Assembly (NCBI GenBank): GCA_038380435.1 | Contig: JAWZYU010000008.1 | Location: forward strand, 74,290,020 to 74,354,019 | Reading direction: 5' to 3' | DNA from: Ryuthela nishihirai | Lineage: Eukaryota; Arthropoda; Arachnida; Araneae; Heptathelidae | Length of the DNA: 64,000 nt | In this document: one piece after another, positions 1 through 12,000 of the stretch | Layout of the letters: the number at the start of each line of letters is the position of its first letter | Position numbering within the stretch: position 1 is the first letter of the stretch | Program-made: the position numbers and the translations under genes | Notes under the pieces: generated by a model | What the model was told of the DNA's origin: nothing | The model's database searches: none | Seen by the model: only the letters and a program-made list of their open reading frames with translations

Positions 1-326
1 GTCACATGGACCCCGAAGGCTCAGAGAAGGTTGGGGGAGGGGACCCACTGGAACAGCTGTTGGGAGACAGATGGTAGCCTCCCGTCAAGGCCATCCAGCA
101 TGTTCTTTAACGTGCACAGGGTATGGCTCTCCCGCACACGGGGCCACGGCTTAACGTCCCATCCGACGGGCGGCGGCTTTTCCAAGCCCATCGGTGTCCC
201 CTACTGACCGTGGGCAGGGCGGGGAATTTTGCGGAGATAAATCTCAACGCTGACGCAGCTGGGACTCGATCCTGGGAACTACAGATTATGAGCCTGGCGC
301 GCTACCGACTGAGCCACCCCCGCCCC
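1..326 (-). mobile_element. SINE-A copy, cut by the window edge
   Basis: tRNA-derived SINE in reverse. The head at about 250-326, read on the minus strand, has a B box GGTTCGAGTCC-like motif (here with GATCGAGTCC) and an A box GGCTCAGTCGG. The body continues to the left and its tail lies outside the window. The family recurs about 20 times here. A full copy is about 365-385 bases, ending in CAGAGGTAAAACAACCCAACC with no poly(A). The head resembles elongator tRNA-Met around the anticodon stem (AGGCTCRTAATCTG). Confidence 0.85.
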
Positions 327-772
327 TCTCTGCTCAATGACACATTCCAAAAGAATTTGGGATGCAGCTGTCTCAGCCACCTCCTTCGCAACTGGCACTC
401 ACAGAAAGAGCTTTGGAATAGCCATATAAGAGCTAGAGTGGAAAAGAAAGGGCGACTTCATGCAGATGGAAAACAGGGAAATTACAATAGGGTAAAAATC
501 TCAGGTTTACTACAGTTCCCTGTGATCGGCTTAAACACTTAGAAAAGGAACTATGTACTGGCATAAATTGGAGGAAAATTCCATTAGCTTTTTGACAATT
601 GTAGAAACTTTGTTTTGATCTTCGCACCAAACCTTCGACCCCAGAAATATTTCCATTGTGCATGTTTGCAAATTTGTTAACAATCAACCTCATCTTGTGT
701 ATGCTGAGGAAAATAAAGAAGGAAATTCTCATTTCAAGCGAGGAGTGACAACATGTACCTTTATACTTCTCT
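327..772. other. No gene seen
   Basis: AT-rich sequence between the first SINE and the TTAA element. Short open frames occur on both strands, but none matches a known family or has splice-site context. Confidence 0.5.
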
Positions 773-776
773 TTAA

Positions 777-1304
777 CCCTTTCACGACCAAGGGAAACAT
801 TTTTCCCATTTTAAAATTGGTGATTGTCGTATTTAATTATAACCTTATCTGCATTTTTTATACAGAATGTCAAAATAGAACGTATGCCGAACGCAATTAC
901 GTAAACGGGAACGTTTAGAAAACAAAAACAGAACTGTCAGGACGCATAATATATGTACTATGTGCAATGTCCATCTTTGCCTCACTACCAAAAGAAATTG
1001 CTTTGCAGAATATCATAATTAGCACATCATTTTGTATAGTAATTCTATTTCATAATTTTGTATTATTTTAGTTAACATTTTGTTATAATAAACCAATAAA
1101 TAAAAGACATTGCATAATAAGCCTAACTATAATTTGTGTTACCTTTATAGTCCATTGGGAAAAATATTTCCCATAAAATTCCAAAAAAACTACACATTGT
1201 TATGTATTTTTCTTATGATTTTTATTTATTTTACGTCTAAACAAACTAAAATAAACAGTTACATACTAATATTTACTCTTAGAAACCTTATGGTCCTGAA
1301 AGGG
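777..1304. mobile_element. piggyBac-type MITE with TTAA target duplication
   Basis: A 528-base element with flanking TTAA at 773-776 and 1305-1308. The termini are inverted: CCCTTTCACGACCA on the left and CCCTTTCAGGACCA on the right (13 of 14 identical). No transposase is present, so it would need one from elsewhere. TTAA duplications and CCC-starting ends are typical of piggyBac elements. The interior is AT-rich. Confidence 0.75.
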
Positions 1305-1509
1305 TTAAGCTTCTTCAAGAAGAGACTGCATAAAGTTAAATAGGTAATGTTTTCAATTTCTTTACTTACATCTATTCATTAGATTATTTTATGCTATTTG
1401 AGAAATATTTATTTCAGAGAAAACTATATTTATCTATTTTGGAGGTTTTCTTCAGGAAAGCTTGATAAAAAATAGTTCAGTGTGATCAAACGACTCAACA
1501 AATGATTTG

Positions 1510-1800
1510 CTGGAAATCGACCTTGATGAAACCGAAAAATTGGAGGTGAAAAAAAATAAAATTTCAATTTTATAAAATGAATTTGAGAGAGCAAAGAGAA
1601 TTTCTACAAAGGAAATTATTTTTCCCCACTGGAAAAATCATAACAAAGTATTGCAAAAATTAATGGTTCTAGCGATACCTGCAACTCAGGCATCTGCAGA
1701 GAGTTTTTTTTTTGTAAGCTTAAATGGATTCTCTCTAACAAAAGAAATAATTTGGATTCAGAATTATTAGAAGACATTTTGCTTATAATGAAGAATAAAA
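1510..1800 (+). pseudogene. hAT transposase C-terminal domain, decayed
   Basis: With frame breaks this reads as the hAT dimerisation domain: FPHWKN, then LAIPATQASAESFF, then SLNGFSLTK. IPATxAxxERxFS is the family signature of hAT C-termini. The frame is interrupted by stops, so it is not functional. A second copy lies at 36530-36795 on the minus strand. Confidence 0.7.
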
Positions 1801-2049
1801 TAGAATAACATTGATTGCATTATATCAATATTTTTGAATGAATTTTTTTTTTTTTTTAATTTTTGTCAACTATTAGAGTTATGCTAATTTTTCTGAAGAG
1901 AATTCACTTATTTTTAAACTTTCTGGTCATTTTAGCCACTTGTTTTAAAAATATTAATTTCCGCACAAAAAACTTTATATTATTAAGGATTATGATCGCA
2001 TACTTATGCTCAGATACTTTTATTAATAATATTCCATTTTTTCTGAACA

Positions 2050-2262
2050 GTTCCCGAGTGGTTAGCACGCTTGACTACTGATCTAAGGGACCTGGGTTCG
2101 AGCCCCGGTATTTAGGCATGGATGTGTGTGTCGTTTTTCTGCTGAGGTCCTGCCATCCTCTCAGATTTCCTACTGTGGCATATAAACTGACAGGCTCCTG
2201 TCAGACCTCTGTGGCAAGCAGCTGCTTGAGGGGGTATTTATTTTTTTATTTATCTTAGAAAT
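2050..2262 (+). mobile_element. SINE-B copy
   Basis: Second tRNA-derived SINE family, about 200-215 bases long. The head has an A box (CGAGTGGTTAGC) and a B box (GGGTTCGAGCCCC), followed by a body and the end GCAAGCAGCTGCTTGAGG with an ATTT-rich tail. It is inserted in the hAT relic; the homologous copy at 36 kb lacks it. Confidence 0.85.
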
Positions 2263-2697
2263 TTGTTCAGTCAGGGATGAATCCAGGAGGATGTAGCATT
2301 CGCATCTCCTCCACCCGAAAATTCGGAAAATCTCAAACTTGTCTACCAGCTTTGAATAATTTTTGTATAATTTTATTTTAATCCCATATTTCATGCCCGA
2401 AACTAAAAGAATATGTAAAAAACATAAACAACTATAAAATATTATTCCATATAGAATATCATTTACCCTTTCCTGTGGGGTGGAATATTTTATTAATTGG
2501 GATACCCTACTTAAGTCTTATTCTCAGACTGACCCGCCAAACTAAATTCTCCCCCCAAAACTAAATTTTTTTTCTCCCCTCGAAACTACAGTATATTTTC
2601 GAATTCTCTCCGATACTAAATTCGAGGACCCTCCCCCATCGCCCGAAACCTGGTACATGCCAGACTTTAGTAGTTTCGATTGTATACTTTACATATA

Positions 2698-2900
2698 AAA
2701 TAAATACCCCCTCAAGCAGCTGCTTGCCACAGAGGTCTGACAGGAGCCTGTTAGTTTATATGCCACAGTAGAAGATCTGAGAGGATGGCAAAACCTCAGC
2801 AGAAAACAACACGAACATCCATGCCTTACCCGGGGCTCGAACCCAGGTCCCGTAGATCAGTAGCCAACCGCGCTAACCACTCGGCCACGGAACGGCTATA
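2698..2900 (-). mobile_element. SINE-B copy with 12-bp target duplication
   Basis: Full-length SINE-B in reverse, flanked by the perfect direct repeat ACTTTACATATA at 2686-2697 and 2901-2912. It lies in inverted orientation to the copy 440 bases upstream, so the two could fold into a stem. Confidence 0.9.
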
Positions 2901-2912
2901 ACTTTACATATA

Positions 2913-3820
2913 CATTATTAAAATACTGTTATGACATGAACGTGCTACAGTGAATTTATGATAAATATGTCATGAACACTCGTGTATGCTTCTACTTGAA
3001 AATTATGTAACCAACGAATTGGAGTAGAGAACCGATCTGAAAAATAGAAAAGATAGATGTGTTATATTGGAGATGTGGATATCTGAAAGGAGGCATAATT
3101 AGTTTCAGTATGTACACGATGGGTGTATAAAGTGAAGAAGCATTTTATATGGTAAGGGCGCAGGAGATTGATTAGTTTATTGGTGTGGATCGTGTTGGTA
3201 ATCTGGTAAAGATTGGTATTCTTTACCAGATTACCAACACGATCCAACACGATCAGATATATAATCTGGTAAGATTAAATTTGTCGTCTTGTTCTGGTGA
3301 TCAACGTCTGTAAAGAATTGGTTCTGAGAAATCAGTACACTTAGTCGCAGTTTTGGGGTATTTGAGGACTAAAACTTGAAAAGGAAGTAATTTAGTGTGT
3401 AGTTATTTAGTTTGTTTAGGAATTGGTAAAGATATTCTAATTAGATTGAATATTTATTTATCAACATGATTTTATTGTTCATTGAATGGTATTAGCATTG
3501 TTTCGTGATTTGGATGTGAATAGAATTGAGATAATGGATTCTTCTGAAAGTTTATCTTTGTATTATTATAGAGTTTCGTGCTAGTTGAGTTAGTTTTCTT
3601 AAAAATTATTTCATCCATGCTTTTGTAATTAATTGCATTGTATTACAATTTTCCTTGACATATTTTTACATGAACTCATGATGAGTGCTCGTCCATTTTA
3701 ATCTGTAACAATACTTACAGTGATGTCATCCTATTATTTCATAATTGAATATCCTAATTGCAATTTTTATTTCATTATTATTTTAAAACAAAATTTTTAC
3801 GAATCATTTAGTAGAAAAAG
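2913..3820. other. No gene seen; contains one perfect hairpin
   Basis: AT-rich sequence with short open frames only. The one structured feature is the hairpin at 3187-3245. Confidence 0.5.
3187..3245. repeat. Perfect 26-bp stem with 7-base loop
   Basis: Arms 3187-3212 and 3220-3245 are exact reverse complements (left arm starts GGATCGTGTTGG), with loop TTGGTAT. No target duplication or transposon family was recognised around it. The start of the stem sequence is partly repeated just downstream at 3246-3280. Confidence 0.9.
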
Positions 3821-4018
3821 TCTCCCGCACACGGAGCCACGGCTTAACGTCCCATCCGATGGACGGCGGCCTTTCCAAGCCCATCGGTGTCCCCTACTGA
3901 CTGTGGGCAGGGCGGGAATTTTGCGGAGATAAATCTCAACGCTGACCCAGTTGGGACTCGAACCTGGGAACTACAGATTACGAGCCTGGCGCGCTACCGA
4001 CTGAGCCACCCTCGCCCC
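3821..4018 (-). mobile_element. SINE-A head half
   Basis: Only the tRNA-like head and first part of the body remain, in reverse. It breaks abruptly at 3821 inside the body and its outer end reads GCCACCCTCGCCCC. The A and B boxes are intact. Confidence 0.8.
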
Positions 4019-4924
4019 AAGTGCGAACGTGGATGGAGGTGCAGTTTGAAGGTCAAGCTACGTCGGTTGAAGTACAAAGGGTAAATTCTGTCCATTGATC
4101 CTCTGCTCCTTTGCGTGGCCCGAAGCAAGAATGACCATGTATGGGGTGGCCTGCCTGGCCCCAGCAGTACACAAATGCACTCTCACTTTTACTCACATTT
4201 GCTACTGTGTACTAACAAGTTATTCTTCGGTCTACCGAATTTCAAGATGTCAAATAAAAAAATAACTGGTTTCCAAAATTTACTATTAAATTCTTAAGTT
4301 TGTATCGCTCTACTTCTTGTTAATGGAAAATAAAATCAGTTGATTGCCGGAATGAATTTAAAAAGGTACATTCATGTCAGGAAGTTTTTTCCTATGCGAA
4401 ACAATCCAAATATTGAACTGGTTAAACTACGACTAAATTCATTCCGAAGTCTTTTCGGGAATAACTAAGAGAAATGAATGCTTCTCGAAGAAACGGCACA
4501 GCAACAGATGATGTAAACGTGCCTAAACTGTACTTATAATTTTTATGCTTATAATGATATGAAAAAATCGGCTAACTTCATCTTTTTAAATAAACATTTG
4601 CACTGCCCTACCAAAATTTTGCTGCCATGAAATCTAATTTTGAACCTTTATCACTTCTAAAATATTCATTTAATGGAAAAACGTGATTGAAGATAAATTA
4701 AAGATTACAATCAAATGCATTTAAATCTCGTTTTTCAAAAATATTGATTAGGCAGTTAAAGAATTATGGAAGCTGGAATATTGAATAATATATAATCTTG
4801 TTTTATAAAAATCATTCATCTCTATATTGAAATAATCATTAGGCAAATTTGTAAAATATATGTTTATTAAATGGTTTGAAACAATCTTATTATATGTTTT
4901 AATTAATATCTTTGGTAAATCTTA
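4019..4924. other. No gene seen
   Basis: AT-rich, without recognisable coding or repeat structure. The stretch 4020-4170 is less AT-rich than its surroundings but has no family match that I recognise. Confidence 0.45.
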
Positions 4925-5304
4925 TGGGGCGGCTCAGTCGGTAGCGCGCCAGGCTCGTAATCTGTAGTTCCCAGGTTCGAGTCCCAGCTGGGTCAGCGTT
5001 GAGATTTATCTCCGCAAAATTCCCCGCCCTGCCCACGGTCAGTAGGGGACACCGATGGGCTTGGAAAGGCCGCCGTCCGTCGGATGGGACGTTAAGCCAT
5101 GGCCCCGTGTGCGGGAGAGCCATACCCTGTGCACGTTAAAGAACACGATGGATGACCTTGACGGGAGGCTACCATCTGTCTCCCAACAGCTGTTCCAGTG
5201 GGTCCCCTCCCCCAACCTTCTCTGAGCCTTCGGGGTCCATGTGACCTGCCATTTAGCCCATGGTGTGCAAAAAAGTGCGCCTCAGAGGTAAAACAACCCA
5301 ACCC
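4925..5304 (+). mobile_element. SINE-A copy, full length
   Basis: Complete from GGGGCGGCTCAGTCGG to the tail GGTAAAACAACCCAACCC, followed by a T-run. The head is a few bases shorter than the family form (GGGGCGGGGGTGGCTCAG). The long antisense frame through it is a SINE by-product, not a gene. It lies downstream of TXN2. Confidence 0.88.
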
Positions 5305-5918
5305 GTTTTTTTTTTTGTCATTTTCCTCTCAGAGTACTTGCCGATTCCATCACCAATCTTTGATTACACCTCAGTAGACGAAGAATAGTTTGTGAGCTCC
5401 TCTCCATCAATGTTTCAGCGTGCACCTTGTCACTTTTCGCTGCAGATTACAAGCCTGGCGCACTACTGACCATGCCACTTTCTCCCCTTGATGTGGTTTT
5501 GACTAATATATATATTACTGACATTTTATAAAAGTTTCTACCAAAACAAAGGGAAATATTTTATACCGACTTCCCCCCAATCCCGTGCCTCCTTATTCGA
5601 CCATTTGGCTTTATTTCTAGATCTGGAATTGGTTCCTATTGTACATGCAAAATATGATGAAAACATGGGGGAGATTTAAAAAAAATTGTCTAAAGTTAAG
5701 AAAAACCTTAATTTTATGTGAAAACGTTTATATATTAATGGTAACGTGTTTTTTCTATTGCTACAGATGGGCAACAAAGTGAAAGCGGGCTAAAAAACTA
5801 CTGCAAGAAAAAAAAAAACAGTTGAAACAGAAAACATTAAGAAATAAAATTAATCTTTAATATTCACAAATATACATGCAGAAAAACAATTTCTAATTAC
5901 TAATTTCTCAATTCGTAC
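5305..5918. other. TXN2 downstream region
   Basis: Between SINE-A and the TXN2 stop. It contains a short reverse SINE-A head remnant (about 5448-5492) and, toward 5856, the possible ATTAAA signal for TXN2. No other gene is seen. Confidence 0.5.
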
Positions 5919-6032
5919 TCAGTTAATTAACTTTTCAACAAAACTCTCGATTTGGTCATCGTCTACGACTCCAACAAAGCGATTCACAGTTTTTCCACCT
6001 TTTAAACCGATAACAGATGGAACAGCTGTAAC
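5919..6032 (-). CDS. TXN2: TXN2 exon 3 (C-terminal half of the fold)
   Basis: The acceptor TTTAG ends at 6033. The exon encodes 37 residues starting VTAVPSVIGLKGGK, with the conserved cis-Pro loop, the GG turn and the terminal helix DDDQIESFVEKLIN, then TGA at 5921-5919. A possible variant poly(A) signal (ATTAAA on the minus strand) lies at 5856-5861, about 60 bases past the stop; no canonical AATAAA was seen closer. Confidence 0.93.
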   Translation of the reverse strand, partial: VTAVPSVIGLKGGKTVNRFVGVVDDDQIESFVEKLIN

Positions 6033-9000
6033 CTAAATGATAAAAAGAGAGCATATTTGAGTTTTGTTAAAGTTATTTCTCCGTAAAAAAATAATTACAG
6101 CAACAGTAGTAAAAAAAAAGCAATTAAAATTCGAGTTTTGTCAGCATCAAACATGCGAAATATATAACAAACATTATAGTCTACACTGAGGTACCAGTTT
6201 CAGGTACACCTACCTAGTAGCGTGTTGCACCTCCTTTGGCATTTCACAATACACCAAATTCGTCGGGGGGGGGGGGGGACTGGACTCACAAGATGCTGGA
6301 AGCATTGTGCAGGAATTTTGTGCTATGCAGAAATGATTATGTTGCACAATTGCTGCAAATTGGATAGCAGCACAGTCTTGCTGGGAACTGCCTTTTCTAC
6401 CTGATCCCAAAGAGGCTAGATAGGGTTTAGATCTGGGGCCTGTGCAGTTCAATTAAACAAGGAAAGATCGTCGGTATGTTCCTGGAACCATTCAGTGATA
6501 AGTGCCCTGTGAGGAAGTGCATTATCATGCTGAACATGTCTATCTGAGAGAGGATAAACTGTAGGCCATGAAGGGATAAAGTTGGTCAGCAATGATGTTG
6601 AAATATACCATGGCATTCAGATGTCTTTCACTGGGTATCAGGGGGCCTATAGTGTGCCAGGAAAACATTCTCCACATTACACAACCCTGTACTGTTGACA
6701 CCAGACATGATGGCTCTATGGTCTCATATTGCTTGTGCCAAATTTTTCTTTTCCATCACTATGATGGAAGAGAACCTGGATTCGTCCAATTAGGCTACTC
6801 TTTTCCAGTCCTCAGCGTTCCGGTGTTAATGCACCTATGTCCACTGTAGATGCACTTTCGTGTTCTTTGCTTAGAACTTTGGCACTCAACATGGTTGGTG
6901 GCTGTTGTAGCCCATTTGCGGCAAAGTCCGGTATGTGGTGCATTCAAAGATGACCTGCATAAATAATTAAATCTGCTGTGATTTGATTGGTTGTGGCCCC
7001 ATCTGTTTGCTTGCATGATTCTCGCCTGTCTCCTTTGACCCCTCTGATCTAAAAGTTGTTTACATCCACAGGATCACTGGTAGTTTTTTGCTTTTCGAAA
7101 CATTCTTAGTGAACCTTTGAAATGGTTGTAGGTGAAATGTCCAGGATAATGGCCATTTGGGAGATGTTAGAACTGCCACACCTAGCATCATCATGCCACG
7201 TTCAAAGTCACTCGTTTTACCCATTCTGATATGATGATCAAGATATTCTGAACTTGCAGACCAGATGAAGAGGTAAAAGGTTAGACACTTGAAAATTATC
7301 TTAAACTTCTTTTCAGGATGAGAGGATGGAAAACATCTGCAAGGTATAGGTTGCTATTCAGAAGACACACCAGTGATGCTCTTTTAAAATATGACTGCAT
7401 TAATAAAAGATTTCTTACAGCTAAATTCAAACCTAGGATTAAAGACTAGAATGTTATGTTGTTTATGCACCCACAGAGGAATCTGATGAGAACAAGATAG
7501 GTTTTACAAACAACAGGATACTCCAATAATAATAATATCACAGGAGATATTTTGTAAACATGGGACTTACGGATAGTTAGCTGAAAAAATTGTTTTCCTT
7601 TGAGTAAGACCCAAATCCATGTCTCCCAGTTACATGCTAGGTGTTCTCATCACTAAATGATCAATGGGTAAACTCTTTTTCAGCTAATTGTAGCTACCAA
7701 CTTTTCTCGCTCAGGTGCCATCTATTGTGAATGGACAACCAAATTGCTTCAAAGGTGCTAAAAAATATAGTCTATCACTATAAAAAATTTTTCAGCTACT
7801 ATTCATGGCCATCCCGTGGCCGAGTGGTTAGCGCACTTGGCTACTGATCTACGGGACCTGGGTTCGAGCCCCGGGTAAGGCATGGCTGTTTGTGTCGTTT
7901 TTCTGCTGAGGTCCTGCCATCCTCTCAGACCTTCTACTGTGGCATATACACTGACTGGCTCCTGTCAGACCTCTGTGGCAAGCAGCTGCTTGAGGGGGTA
8001 TTTATTTTATTTTTATTATTACTATTCATGAACATCAGGATGCTTTAAATTCTGTTAGGAGATATTCTTGTACTGGGTGATTTCAGTGCTAAGTTTTTAC
8101 TGACTCTGACTTTTGGGTAGGAATAATGTCCTTTCGGCATTGCTCGAGCACGAGTTTGGCATTGACCATTCTTGCCAACACCTTGCACACAAAGCTTGTC
8201 AACACAACTGGAAGAAATATTTGGATATTTTACTGGTTCAGGGCTGGCCAAGATGATAGCCTGCTGCCAATAGTCCAGAAACTGCTCAGGGAAAATGTGG
8301 AACAGCCAATTCTTACAAGATGATAAAAATGCAGAGCATATTGTATTTTATTTGGCCCATCAGCAGAAGCACAAAAAGAATGAAGAGCAAGGTGCAGTTT
8401 GTTTACTATGAACTGTAAGGCTACAAGCCATTAGACTGGAAAAGCAGCAGAGAGTTTTTGTCTTTGATCTTAAGTATCCACTTACTTTAAGAATAGAAGA
8501 AAAGGATTCCTCAGAGGTATTGCTGTGGGATCAGCAATTGCATGTCCATTGTGCTCCATGGTTGATAATGAGTCGGGCCAATAGTCTCCCCATTCTTGTA
8601 GACTTTAAACCACCAAGACCTTAGAATTGGCCATGGCTGAACAAGGTTGGAGAATGTCAGCTATCTCTGAAACAACAACAAGCCTTGTTCTAACCCTTGC
8701 AAGATGTGGTGTAGTCAGGTTTCCACCATGGTTTCATAAAACGAGGAAACCATTGTGATACACTTCACCACAATGAGGGTGTCGACGGCACTCTCCTCTG
8801 TCTGTCTGGGCTGAGTTCTTTTTCTAACTCTGTGTGTGAGAGCTTTTGCAGAAGGGTACTACCTCATCAGGATGATGACTTCGATGGCCGAACACACAGA
8901 CTCATGTATTTCAACTATGTACATTTATTTACATTTAATTATAAACATACAGTGACTGCTCACCCGGTGCAGTCACTGGCCAAATTCAACACAGGCTATA

Positions 9001-12000
9001 ACGAGCCTCAGAGGTCCCACCACTAGATACAGACAAAGCTTAAACGAGCTTCAAACGAACAGTCTAACATCCAGATTGTCTCGTGGTCCGCGTGCAAGTC
9101 CTGTTTTAACCATCCACCGGATGATGTCACATGTCCTTCGGGGGGACGTTAGAGTGTCTCGGCCAATAGCGTTACAACACGATCGCCATACCAGGACGAC
9201 TCTTGTTGTCTTTCTTCATCATGCTCTCAAAACTGGCCCTGCCGCTGGCGCTATGTCGCCAGGTGGGTAGGCCAGTTTTGAGAGCATGATGAAGAAAGCC
9301 AAAATGGTGATCCTGACCCTTCACTCCCACAGAGTCCCTACAGAGGGTTTATTCAGTTACAGGTAGGAGCATGAATTAGGTATATTACTATTGCAGGTGA
9401 AGTCCCTATTGGCACGAAATGGTTACTGTACAATTATCACTATCTACAGTACATATATACAACTTATTTACAAAGGCCTACTCTGGACCACACCTCATCA
9501 CGCACTATTCTACTCTATGCCAGCCACAAATGGTGGAGCTCCTGGACCTTGGGTCCAATGAAGGATGTCCTTTATTCAAAGAAATGAATGACGGTCCCTG
9601 CTTGACTGTCCTCTCAGGCTTGTAGCACCTAGCAGAGTCTTCATTTTTCCTAACTCCCACCATTATGGATGGGGGGACACATATTAGCACAGCCAATCAC
9701 CTGAAGCCTGGCTTTCCAGATTCTTGGCTTCACTTCTTGATGCTCTTTGTCCAGCCAGGAAATGGGAGTGCCAGTCTGTCTCTTGGCAATTTCCCATCTT
9801 ACCCTGCGAATGCCAGATCCCTACAATCATGTCAAAGTTTGGGATGTTAGAGGTGGCTGCATGGATGATAGCATCCATGATCTCTACCACTGCAATTTAG
9901 ATTGGTTCATGGCTAACACAGTGTGAGCTGAAGTCACATACCACTTTGAAATCACTACAGTAAGTCTTTCAATCCTCTACCATACTACTTTTGATGAAAG
10001 ATTTCATGGCTGTAAGAGATGTTATACAGTTGAGGACAACATATTATACAGGTTGCCTTCAACTTCCAATGAAAGGATCAAAGAGGTGCAGAGGGAAAAA
10101 AATAGTGGCAGTAAAAAAGAGAATAGTGGAGGGAGAATAATTACTGACAACAGTCTTCAACAGGGAGAGAGAGACAAACCCATAGAGTAAAAGTATTAAA
10201 TACTTTCATGAAAAAAGTGTTTTTTTTTTTAAACTCGCATTTATCAGACTGAGACATGATCATTATATTGACCAGATCCCCCCTGTGAACATTTTAAATT
10301 CATAATTTAAAAAAATCCAAAATTTTCATCCTGCTGTTTGGGTACCCCTGCTTTAGAGGAAAGTGAGGAAGCATTTGGGATGGGCTTTTTTCCTAAAGTG
10401 AGGAGGGATGTGGGAAGGGTTTGCTTTGTCTCTTCTGATGAGCTTGATATTATTTTTCATCCAATTCATCTAAATTTAGGTTTTACTATCATTATGTATT
10501 AAAATAAGCATTTTGAATGGCTGAATGGTAGCATACTTGGCTACTCCCAGATAAGGCATGGAAGTTTGTGTTGTTTTTCTGCTGAAATCTCATCTTCCTC
10601 ACAGATGTTCTCTATGACTCTTGTCAGACCTTTGTGGCAAGCAGCTGCTTGAGGGGGAATTTATTTTTATTCCCATCTTAAAACTAAAACATGACAAAAT
10701 TTAAAAAAAAAAAATGGAACAAGCATGAAACCTGCTACTACAGGTTCTAATCCTCAATGTACTTTACTGAAAATTTCTTTGCTAATACTAATGCTTCTTT
10801 AGTGAGAAAGAAGTCACTAATGGGCCTGGAAGCACAGCTGTCTGCCAGATGGGACATTATGCAAGCATTCCATGTACAAAAGAGCCATACCTTGTGTATG
10901 CCAAAGATGCTCGATGGTTTCTACCTGTCTCTTAACAGCTGTTAACCCTTCCAGTGACAGACTGAAAAACTGCTTTCATCCCTAGGCCAGGCTATTTTCT
11001 CCCCATGCTCACCCTCCAAAAAAATATTTTAAAACTTTTTTGTCAAATAACTAACAAAAGAACTTATGGCATGCTATATGCCAAATTAATCAGCATTTAA
11101 TTCTGGATTTTCCGAAAATAAAATATTTAACAAAAAAGACTGTTTTATTTTAATAGGACTTTTTTAGACTCATATAGTAAAAAAATGCATCTGGCAAACA
11201 AAAATTTATTTAAAAAAGAAACTAATAGACAGCAATGATTATAATGCACATCAATAGAAAGGCTATTTATTTCTGAATAACAAAAATTTTTTGTTTGGTT
11301 TCAAGTAAATATTTTTCACATTTTTCATAATTTTTTTCTCGGTACCATACTAAGAGAAAAATTCTAGGCTTTTAGACAATTGTGCTGAGTCAGATAAACA
11401 AGTCAACTTTAGAATTAAAAAAAAAAAAATCAACAGAAATAGATCATGTTATATACCAAATTAAACAGAATTTAATTATAAATTTTATAAAAAATAAATA
11501 ATATAAACAAATTTACAAGCATATTGATTTTAATAAGACTTTTTCAATGTAATATGGTGAAAAAACGATCACATTATACAATTAACACTTCCTTTTGGAA
11601 AACCTGATGAATAAAAAGAGTTAAATTATATATTTATCAAAAGGAAATTTCTTCCCGAATAATATAATATTCAACCTGAAATATGTTTTTTGTTTCTTTT
11701 AATGATTCTTTTCAGCATCATATATTTTAAATACGGCCAGTGTTATACAAAGTGACTTGGACTTCTCACATTCATGGGATTTTATGAATTGGTTATGAAA
11801 TAGAAAAAAAAACAACTTTCTTCGCTGCTTTTTAACAAAACATTATGAATTTTTTTCATTGGGTGTTGAAGTTTGGCGATCTTAGCTAAGTATAGAAAAG
11901 TTTGTGCACCAAAGCAAAAAAACAACAACAGTTATATTGTCTGTGTGGCACAGCCAAGCTATTGAGGGGGAGGGGTGCTTTTAAATATATTCATAAATAT

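Larger units (their letters stand above)
1480..2685 (+). mobile_element. hAT transposon relic, copy 1
   Basis: Decayed 3' part of a hAT element. It holds a C-terminal transposase fragment (1510-1800), an AT-rich tail to about 2040, and after an inserted SINE-B a segment (2263-2685) with repeated AAATTTAGT-like motifs. The same three segments recur in the same order on the minus strand at 34440-36796, which shows they belong to one element. The termini were not found. Confidence 0.6.
8146..10185 (-). pseudogene. Jockey-type LINE fragment, split
   Basis: Co-linear with the Jockey element at 58.4-59.5 kb: ILANTLHTKLVN on one strand corresponds to its RT region, and FPRFMKPWWKPDY and IIHAATSNIPNF are visible on the minus strand. 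It is split at about 8757 and 9829 by the LTR-like repeat. At about 10160 it holds CAACAGGGAGAGAG, the uninterrupted form of the site where SINE-A sits in the other copy (59481). Confidence 0.7.

Noticed and set aside
2050..2900. Inverted SINE-B pair as one large foldback element
   Set aside because: The reverse copy has its own 12-bp target duplication, so the two SINEs are independent insertions.
4925..5000. Genuine tRNA gene (A and B boxes present)
   Set aside because: The tRNA-like unit is always followed by the SINE body, and its 5' and 3' ends do not pair as an acceptor stem. It is a SINE promoter head.
6255..6280. G-run as a regulatory G-quadruplex
   Set aside because: It lies inside a decayed Tc1 transposase and is best read as a homopolymer expansion. 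A single G-run without spaced G-tracts is weak evidence.
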